DNA of 11,710 nucleotides, taken from Bacteroidales bacterium. GTDB taxonomy: Bacteria > Bacteroidota > Bacteroidia > Bacteroidales > Muribaculaceae. Position numbers and translations under genes: made by a program. The notes beneath the pieces are model-generated. The model did not search any database, had not been told where the DNA came from, and was given only the letters and a program-made list of their open reading frames with translations. Position 1 is the first letter of the stretch; each line of letters opens with the position of its first letter. The stretch lies in contig JAUNCU010000083.1 of NCBI GenBank assembly GCA_030526455.1, forward strand, positions 1-11,710. Reading direction: 5' to 3'. This document shows positions 6,776-11,710 of the stretch, in pieces.

Positions 6776-7600
6776 ATGAAGAAATCGATATTCGATTTGC
6801 TGAGCCGCAAAGGCGAGAAGCCTTTAAGCATGCTCACCGCCTACGACTATCACACCGCCTGCACCATCGACGAGGCAGGCATCGACATGATACTGGTGGG
6901 CGACTCGCTGGGCAACGTGATGCTCGGCTACGACAACACCCTGGCGGTGACCGTCGACGACATGATTCACCACGGAAAAGCCGTGTGCCGTGGCGCACGC
7001 AACACCTTCGTGGTGGTGGACATGCCATTCATGTCGTATCAAACCTCGGTGCACGACGCCGTGGCCAATGCCGGCCGCATCATGAAGGAAACCAACTGCC
7101 AAGCCATCAAACTCGAAGGCGGGGCAGAATATGCCGACCGCATCAAGGCCATCGTGCAAGCCGGCATTCCGGTGGTGGCCCACATAGGGCTCACACCACA
7201 GTCGGTGAACACCCTCGGCGGCTTTAAGGTGCAGGGAAAGACGGTGGAAGCCGCCCAGAAACTGCTGGCCGACGCCAAGGCCGTGAGCGAAGCCGGCGCA
7301 TTTGCCATCACGCTGGAGTGTGTGCCCGCGGCGCTGGCGCAGAAGGTGACCGAGATGGTGCCCGCCCTCACCATAGGCATAGGCGCAGGCAACGGCTGCG
7401 ACGGGCAAGTGCTCGTGTATCAAGACATGCTCGGCTACACCGACGGCTTCACGCCAAAATTCGTGAAGAAATATGCCAACCTCCACGAGGTGATGCTCCA
7501 CGCCTTCAAGCAATACAAAGAAGACTGCGAGCAGCGCACCTTCCCCGAGAAGTGCCACACCTTCACCATCAGCGACGAGGTGCTGGAGAAACTCTACTAA
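6776..7600 (+). CDS. panB: 3-methyl-2-oxobutanoate hydroxymethyltransferase
   Basis: PanB transfers a hydroxymethyl group from 5,10-methylenetetrahydrofolate to alpha-ketoisovalerate, giving ketopantoate, the first committed step of pantothenate synthesis in the cytoplasm. From the ATG at 6776 it is 274 aa, close to the family norm, and its TIM-barrel active-site residues line up with E. coli PanB: Asp43 (VGDS), Asp82 (VDMPF), Lys112 and Glu114 (IKLEGG) and catalytic Glu181 (LECVPA). GIGAGNGCDGQVLV at 201 is another family signature. The frame continues upstream to an ATG at 6614, adding 54 residues with no family match, so the shorter start beginning MKKSIFDLLS is chosen. It is the first gene of the operon, followed after 37 nt by panC. 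Confidence 0.97.
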   Translation: MKKSIFDLLSRKGEKPLSMLTAYDYHTACTIDEAGIDMILVGDSLGNVMLGYDNTLAVTVDDMIHHGKAVCRGARNTFVVVDMPFMSYQTSVHDAVANAGRIMKETNCQAIKLEGGAEYADRIKAIVQAGIPVVAHIGLTPQSVNTLGGFKVQGKTVEAAQKLLADAKAVSEAGAFAITLECVPAALAQKVTEMVPALTIGIGAGNGCDGQVLVYQDMLGYTDGFTPKFVKKYANLHEVMLHAFKQYKEDCEQRTFPEKCHTFTISDEVLEKLY

Positions 7601-7637
7601 AAACTCAACCATACAAATATATATTTTTCTACGCAAC

Positions 7638-8480
7638 ATGAAAGTTGTAAAAACCATCAAGGAAACGAGAGAAATCGTGGCCGCATGGAGAAAAGAAGGC
7701 CTCAGCGTGGGTCTGGTGCCCACAATGGGCTATCTGCATGAAGGCCATCAGAGTCTGATTGCGAAATCAGTGAGCGAGAACGACCGCACCGTGGTATCGG
7801 TGTTTGTGAACCCCATCCAGTTTGGCCCCAACGAAGACCTTGAGGCCTATCCCCGCGACCTCAACCGCGACATGCAACTGGTGGAAGCCACAGGCGGCGA
7901 CCTCATCTTCAATCCCGAACCCAGCGAAATGTATCCCTCACATTTCACCTCATTCATCGACACTACCGAAACCACCGAACTGCTTTGCGGCGCAGTGCGT
8001 CCCATCCACTTCCGTGGTGTGTGCACCGTGGTGGGCAAGTTGTTCAACATCGTGCGCCCCGACCGTGCCTACTTCGGCCAGAAGGATGCGCAGCAGTTGG
8101 CCACCATACGCCGCTTCGTGCGCGACCTCGACTTCGGTATCGACATCGTGCCCTGCCCCATCGTGCGTGAAGCCGACGGCCTGGCAAAATCGAGCCGCAA
8201 CACCTATCTCAACGCCGAAGAGCGCCAGGCTGCGCTCATCCTCTCCAAGAGCCTCGCGCTGGGCAAGCAAGCCATAGAGAATGGCGAAAAGGATGCGCAG
8301 AAGGTGGTCGACATCATCAAGGGCAACCTCGCCACCGAGCCACTAGCACGCGTCGACTATGTGGAAGTGGTCGACTTCGAGAACATTCAGCGCGTGGACC
8401 GCATCGAGGGCGAAACCCTCGTGGCCATCGCCGTGTATATAGGCAAGACACGACTCATCGACAACTTTATCATAGGCTAA
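7638..8480 (+). CDS. panC: Pantothenate synthetase (pantoate-beta-alanine ligase)
   Basis: PanC joins pantoate and beta-alanine using ATP, through a pantoyl-adenylate, to make pantothenate. The 280-aa length is normal. The nucleotidyltransferase fold is shown by the HIGH-type motif TMGYLHEGH (29-37, His34 and His37), SVFVNPIQFGPNEDL (54-68), YFGQKDAQQ (145-153) and the KMSKS-type loop GLAKSSRN (181-188). That loop has Lys184 where E. coli (Leu) and M. tuberculosis (Met) carry a hydrophobic residue. The ATG at 7638 lies in an A/T-rich context without a Shine-Dalgarno site. It ends 2 nt before panD, so the two are surely co-translated, which is fitting because PanD makes the beta-alanine PanC uses. 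Confidence 0.97.
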   Translation: MKVVKTIKETREIVAAWRKEGLSVGLVPTMGYLHEGHQSLIAKSVSENDRTVVSVFVNPIQFGPNEDLEAYPRDLNRDMQLVEATGGDLIFNPEPSEMYPSHFTSFIDTTETTELLCGAVRPIHFRGVCTVVGKLFNIVRPDRAYFGQKDAQQLATIRRFVRDLDFGIDIVPCPIVREADGLAKSSRNTYLNAEERQAALILSKSLALGKQAIENGEKDAQKVVDIIKGNLATEPLARVDYVEVVDFENIQRVDRIEGETLVAIAVYIGKTRLIDNFIIG

Positions 8481-8482
8481 TC

Positions 8483-8872
8483 ATGGACATTACACTTCTG
8501 AAAGCGAAAATTCACCGTGCAGTAGTCACCCAGGCCGACCTCAACTATGTGGGCAGCGTGACCATCGACACCGATTTGCTCCGCGAATCGGGCATTATGG
8601 AATATGAAAAGGTGCAAATCGTGGACATCGAGAACGGCAACCGATTCGAAACCTACACCATCGCCGGTGAAGCCGGTTCGGGCATCATCTGCCTCAACGG
8701 CGCCGCCGCCAAGTGCGTGAGCGTGGGCGACAAGGTGATCATCATGGCCTATGCACAGATGACTCCCGAGGAAGCCCAGAGCCACAAGCCCATGGTGCTC
8801 TTCGTGGACGAAAACAATAAAATCGCCCGCAAGGCCAACTACGAGAAGCACGGCCTGCTCTGCGACCAGTAA
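8483..8872 (+). CDS. panD: Aspartate 1-decarboxylase proenzyme
   Basis: PanD decarboxylates L-aspartate to beta-alanine, the second substrate of PanC. It is made as an inactive chain that cuts itself to create a pyruvoyl cofactor. The 129-aa sequence aligns without gaps to E. coli PanD over the active site: the self-cleavage pair Gly24-Ser25 (YVGSVTID), Lys9, and Arg54, Thr57 and Tyr58 in RFETYTIAGE. The Ser25 side would become the pyruvoyl-bearing alpha chain. The start is 2 nt after the panC stop. A 44-nt C/T-rich gap without a recognisable promoter separates it from coaBC. The PLP-dependent alternative decarboxylase is not needed here. Confidence 0.97.
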   Translation: MDITLLKAKIHRAVVTQADLNYVGSVTIDTDLLRESGIMEYEKVQIVDIENGNRFETYTIAGEAGSGIICLNGAAAKCVSVGDKVIIMAYAQMTPEEAQSHKPMVLFVDENNKIARKANYEKHGLLCDQ

Positions 8873-8916
8873 AATATTCACACATTCATCGCATTCATCA
8901 CTCCTCCTCACCCTAT

Positions 8917-10122
8917 ATGCTGAAAGGAAAAACTATCGTGCTGGGCGTGACCGGCAGCATTGCGGCCTACAAGATTGCCAACCTGGCGTCGATGCTGGTG
9001 AAGCAGCATGCCACCGTGCACGTGATCATGACGCGCAACGCCTGCCACTTCATCACTCCCACCACATTTGAAACGCTCACGAGCAACAAGTGCATCGTCG
9101 ACACCTTCGATCGCAACTTCGACTTCAACGTCGAACACGTGTCGCTGGCCAAGCAGGCCGACCTGATGCTCATTGCGCCCGCCACCGCCAATGTGATTGG
9201 CAAGATGGCGCACGGCATTTGCGACGATATGCTCACCACCACCGTGATGGCCTGCAAGGCGAAGAAACTGGTGGCGCCCGCTATGAACACCAACATGTGG
9301 GAAAACCCGCTGCTGCAGGACAATCTCGAGTTGCTGCGCCGCTACGGTTTCGAAATCATCAGCCCCGCTTCGGGCCGACTGGCCTGCGGCGACGTGGGCA
9401 GCGGCAAGATGCCCTCTGAAGAGGTGCTCATGAGCCACATCCTGCTGCACATAGGCAAGGAGAAAGACTTGGCGGGGAAGAAGGTGCTCGTGAGCGCCGG
9501 TCCCACACAGGAAGCCATCGACCCGGTGCGCTACATCACCAATCACTCCAGCGGCAAGATGGGCTACGCCCTGGCCAAGATGGCGGTGATGCGTGGCGCC
9601 GAGGTGACGCTCGTGAGCGGCCCGGTGGCCATCGAGCCTTTCCTGGGCATTGAGGTGGTGAAGGTGAAGAGTGCCGCTGAGATGTGTGAGGCTGTGGTGA
9701 GCCGCAGTCGCGACGCCCACATCGTGGTGATGTGCAGCGCCGTGGCCGACTATACCCCACTCCACTACAGCGACCAGAAGATGAAAAAAGCCGACGGCGA
9801 GTTGCAGATTCCGCTGCAGCGCACCACCGACATTCTGCAACGCCTGGGTGCACAGAAACCCGAAGGACAGATGCTGGTGGGATTCTCGATGGAAACCGAA
9901 AACCTCATCGAGAATTCGCGAAAGAAACTCGTCAAGAAGAACGCCGACCTCATTTGCGCCAACACCATCGGCGGCAAGGACGGCAACACGGGATTCGGCG
10001 TGGATACCAACCGCGTGACGCTCATCAGCGCCCACGAGGTGAAGGAACTGCCCCTCTGCAGCAAGGAAGAAACCGCCGACCTCATTCTTTCACACATTAT
10101 CGACTATCAAGATGCAAAATAA
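8917..10122 (+). CDS. coaBC: Bifunctional phosphopantothenoylcysteine decarboxylase/synthetase
   Basis: CoaBC condenses 4'-phosphopantothenate with cysteine using CTP (CoaB, C-terminal) and then decarboxylates the product with FMN to 4'-phosphopantetheine (CoaC, N-terminal). The 401-aa length is normal for the fused enzyme. CoaC residues are present one position off E. coli numbering: His74 (NVEHVSL), Asn124 in PAMNTNMW and Cys157 in GRLACGDVGSGKM. CoaB begins near residue 187 (KKVLVSAGPTQE) with Asn209 in ITNHSSGKMG and Lys288, equivalent to E. coli Asn210 and Lys289. Both halves therefore look active. Its last 11 bases overlap the first candidate ATG of coaX, suggesting translational coupling. 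Confidence 0.97.
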   Translation: MLKGKTIVLGVTGSIAAYKIANLASMLVKQHATVHVIMTRNACHFITPTTFETLTSNKCIVDTFDRNFDFNVEHVSLAKQADLMLIAPATANVIGKMAHGICDDMLTTTVMACKAKKLVAPAMNTNMWENPLLQDNLELLRRYGFEIISPASGRLACGDVGSGKMPSEEVLMSHILLHIGKEKDLAGKKVLVSAGPTQEAIDPVRYITNHSSGKMGYALAKMAVMRGAEVTLVSGPVAIEPFLGIEVVKVKSAAEMCEAVVSRSRDAHIVVMCSAVADYTPLHYSDQKMKKADGELQIPLQRTTDILQRLGAQKPEGQMLVGFSMETENLIENSRKKLVKKNADLICANTIGGKDGNTGFGVDTNRVTLISAHEVKELPLCSKEETADLILSHIIDYQDAK

Positions 10123-10897
10123 CATGATGCGCCTGCTGGTAGACATTGGCAACTCCACCACCGTGATGGCCGTGGCGAAGGGCGATGGCAGCATAGAGAG
10201 CACATGGCGATTCAAGACGCAGAAAAACGGCACCGAATTCTTCTTCCGCACCGAAATCATGGAAGGGCTCACGCCTCGCAACATCGCGCCCGAGCAGATT
10301 GAGCGCGTGGTGATTTCGTCGGTGGTGCCTGAGGTGAAAGAGGAAATCAGCGAAGCCATCGTGAGCATCACCGACGAGGCGCCCCACTTCTTCAGCGTGG
10401 CCGACGCCAAGGGTGTGATGGACATCGATGTGGAATCGCCTTCGCAACTGGGCAACGACCGCATTGCCGACGCCATAGGCGCTGTGGCTTGCTACGGTGC
10501 GCCCGTCATCGTCTTCGACTTGGGCACCGCCACCACCGTGGGTGTGGTCAACGAGGAGCGATGCTTCCTCGGCGGCATGATTATCCCTGGTGTGAAGACT
10601 TCGTTCAGCGCGCTCACCAGCCGCGCCTCGCAACTGCCCATCATCAACATTGAGAAGCCCAAGCACATCATAGGCCGCAACACCATCGAGTGTATGCAAA
10701 GCGGCGTGATTCACGGCACGGCAGCCATGATCGACGGCATCGTGGAACGCCTGCTCCCCACCTTCGAGAGCAGCGAAGTGAATATCGTGGCCACGGGCGG
10801 CATGTCGAAGCAAATCGTGCCTCACTGCACCCACCACATCATCGTGGAGCCACATCTTCAATTTAAAGGTATCTTCCACGCCACCAAGAATATATGA
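10112..10897 (+). CDS. coaX: Type III pantothenate kinase
   Basis: CoaX phosphorylates pantothenate with ATP to 4'-phosphopantothenate, the step between PanC and CoaBC. It belongs to the ASKHA (acetate kinase/Hsp70-like) fold; the type III enzyme is known to resist CoA feedback and to need a monovalent cation. Seen motifs are LLVDIGNSTT (8-17, Asp11 for phosphate/metal), LGNDRIADA (113-121, with Asp116 the likely catalytic base; most relatives have G-A-D-R), FDLGTATT (135-142) and GGMIIPGVKTS (154-164). Length is 261 aa from the ATG at 10112, which overlaps coaBC by 11 nt; ATGs at 10124 and 10127 give a start closer to typical CoaX proteins. No Shine-Dalgarno favours one. The stop shares ATGA with the next gene. 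Confidence 0.95.
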   Translation: MQNNMMRLLVDIGNSTTVMAVAKGDGSIESTWRFKTQKNGTEFFFRTEIMEGLTPRNIAPEQIERVVISSVVPEVKEEISEAIVSITDEAPHFFSVADAKGVMDIDVESPSQLGNDRIADAIGAVACYGAPVIVFDLGTATTVGVVNEERCFLGGMIIPGVKTSFSALTSRASQLPIINIEKPKHIIGRNTIECMQSGVIHGTAAMIDGIVERLLPTFESSEVNIVATGGMSKQIVPHCTHHIIVEPHLQFKGIFHATKNI

Positions 10898-11664
10898 AAG
10901 CAGTAATCATCGGTTCGGGCAATCTTGCCACCCATCTTTCGCTGGCGCTCCATGGCGCGGGCGTGGAAATCGTGCAGGTGTGGAGCCGCACGCTGGCGCA
11001 TGCACAGGAGTTGGCCGAGCGCCTTGGTTGTGAAGCCATCGACTCGCTCACTGCCCTGTGCACCGATGCCCAGGCCTACATCATCGCCGTGAAAGACGAC
11101 GCCATCGCGCGCCTCGCTGGGCAGATTGGCGCCCTGCACCTTCAGGGCGTGGTGATGCACACCGCCGGCAGTGTGGGTATGGATGCCCTCAGTGGCGCTG
11201 CCGAGCACTATGGAGTGCTTTATCCCATGCAGTCGTTTTCCAAGACGCGAGCGGTGGATTTCCGCAAGGTGCCCTGCTTTGTGGAGGCCAACGGCGACCA
11301 CGCCATGGCCACGATCCAGGCACTGGCCGAGATGGTGAGCGACAGTGTGCAGCACTGCGACTCCAAGCGGCGCGAACGCCTGCACCTAGCGGCCGTGTTT
11401 GCCAATAATCTCACCAACCACTGCTACCGCCTCGCCGAGCGCATCCTCCAGGAGCAAGACCTCGACTTCAGCCTCCTGCTCCCCCTCATTGAAGAAACAG
11501 CCGCCAAGGTAAAAACCATGAGCCCAAAAGACGCCCAGACGGGCCCCATGAAGCGCTACGACCGCAACGTGATGAGCAAGCACGTAGCCATGCTCCCCGA
11601 CGAACGCACCCAACGCCTCTACCGCCTAATGGCCCAAAGCATCCACAGCGACTATAGCGAATAG
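10894..11664 (+). CDS. Rossmann-fold/DUF2520 reductase, candidate ketopantoate reductase (PanG-like)
   Basis: A 256-aa cytoplasmic protein. The first ~110 residues form an NAD(P)-binding Rossmann domain (IIGSGNLATHL at 5-15, a G-x-G-N-x-A loop; HTAGSVGMDAL at 89-99; GVLYPMQSFSK at 107-117). The rest is the helical DUF2520 domain, with LHLAAVFANNLTNH at 163-176 and MSPKDAQTGPMKRYD at 209-223. The fold plan matches 6-phosphogluconate-dehydrogenase-like reductases such as PanE, and the A-N-N-x-x-N helix recalls their substrate site. From memory, the alternative ketopantoate reductase PanG of Francisella and Enterococcus is of this general type and sits with pan genes. No PanE or IlvC is present in the window, and the start overlaps coaX by 4 nt (ATGA). 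The reductase role is therefore a reasonable inference, not proven; elsewhere in Bacteroidetes the family is often just annotated as unknown. Confidence 0.85.
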   Translation: MKAVIIGSGNLATHLSLALHGAGVEIVQVWSRTLAHAQELAERLGCEAIDSLTALCTDAQAYIIAVKDDAIARLAGQIGALHLQGVVMHTAGSVGMDALSGAAEHYGVLYPMQSFSKTRAVDFRKVPCFVEANGDHAMATIQALAEMVSDSVQHCDSKRRERLHLAAVFANNLTNHCYRLAERILQEQDLDFSLLLPLIEETAAKVKTMSPKDAQTGPMKRYDRNVMSKHVAMLPDERTQRLYRLMAQSIHSDYSE

Positions 11665-11671
11665 GATTGAT

Positions 11672-11710
11672 AGTAACGTTAGTAACGAAAATAACGTTAC
11701 TAACGATACT
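11672..11710. repeat. Large inverted repeat of TAACGTTA units at right edge
   Basis: Arms 11672-11687 (AGTAACGTTAGTAACG) and 11695-11710 are reverse complements with one mismatch (11676/11706), around a 7-nt A-rich loop. Each arm contains GTAACG/CGTTAC steps, and the self-palindrome TAACGTTA occurs at 11674-11681 and 11692-11699. It starts 7 nt after the last gene's stop, so it could be the hairpin of the operon's terminator or the edge of a longer repeat array. The right edge of the window hides any T-run or further copies. Confidence 0.75.

Noticed and set aside
7601..7637. Possible internal promoter between panB and panC (TATATTTT)
   Set aside because: The -7 match is incomplete and no -33 box lies 19-21 nt upstream; A/T-rich start contexts are normal for translation in this group.
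8908..10035. Long antisense frame (375 aa) opposite coaBC
   Set aside because: Same mirror-frame effect; the sense strand encodes all CoaBC catalytic residues.

Overview
The window reads as a chromosomal segment of a Bacteroidales bacterium, most likely Prevotellaceae or Muribaculaceae. The assignment rests on four promoter candidates of the Bacteroidetes type (a TTTG-like box, 20 nt, then TAnnTTTG), near-absence of Shine-Dalgarno sites, A/T-rich start contexts, fairly G+C-rich codons, and gene families typical of that order. No mobile element, tRNA, rRNA or CRISPR array is visible. All the real genes look intact.

Layout. Positions 1-414 hold no convincing gene but contain a hairpin and an imperfect 44-bp direct repeat. 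A small TerB-like gene (415-738) points left. It is divergent from a gene for an exported DUF187/GHL10 glycoside-hydrolase-like protein (872-2386), which ends at a strong intrinsic terminator. A new promoter then drives two genes 3 nt apart: an exported GH133-type (glycogen-debranching-like) (alpha/alpha)6-barrel enzyme (2585-4732) and an inner-membrane phosphoethanolamine-transferase-like protein (4736-6529).

From about 6548 rightwards is a vitamin B5/coenzyme A operon. It has its own promoter and a leader of about 190 nt, followed by panB, panC, panD, coaBC, coaX and a Rossmann/DUF2520 reductase-like gene. Spacing runs from gene overlaps (11 nt and 4 nt) to 44 nt. Together these supply ketopantoate hydroxymethylation, beta-alanine supply, pantothenate ligation, pantothenate phosphorylation and 4'-phosphopantetheine formation. 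The one missing step before pantothenate is ketopantoate reduction. The last gene is a natural candidate for it, because its family resembles the alternative ketopantoate reductase called PanG. CoaD and CoaE, the last two CoA steps, are not in the window.

The window ends in a 16-bp-arm inverted repeat built of TAACGTTA units, cut by the right edge.

The left half is therefore cell-envelope and periplasmic glycan biology, and the right half is a compact cofactor operon. The most interesting points are the nearly self-sufficient pantothenate/CoA operon with its reductase candidate, and the pairing of an exported GH133-like enzyme with a phosphoethanolamine transferase.
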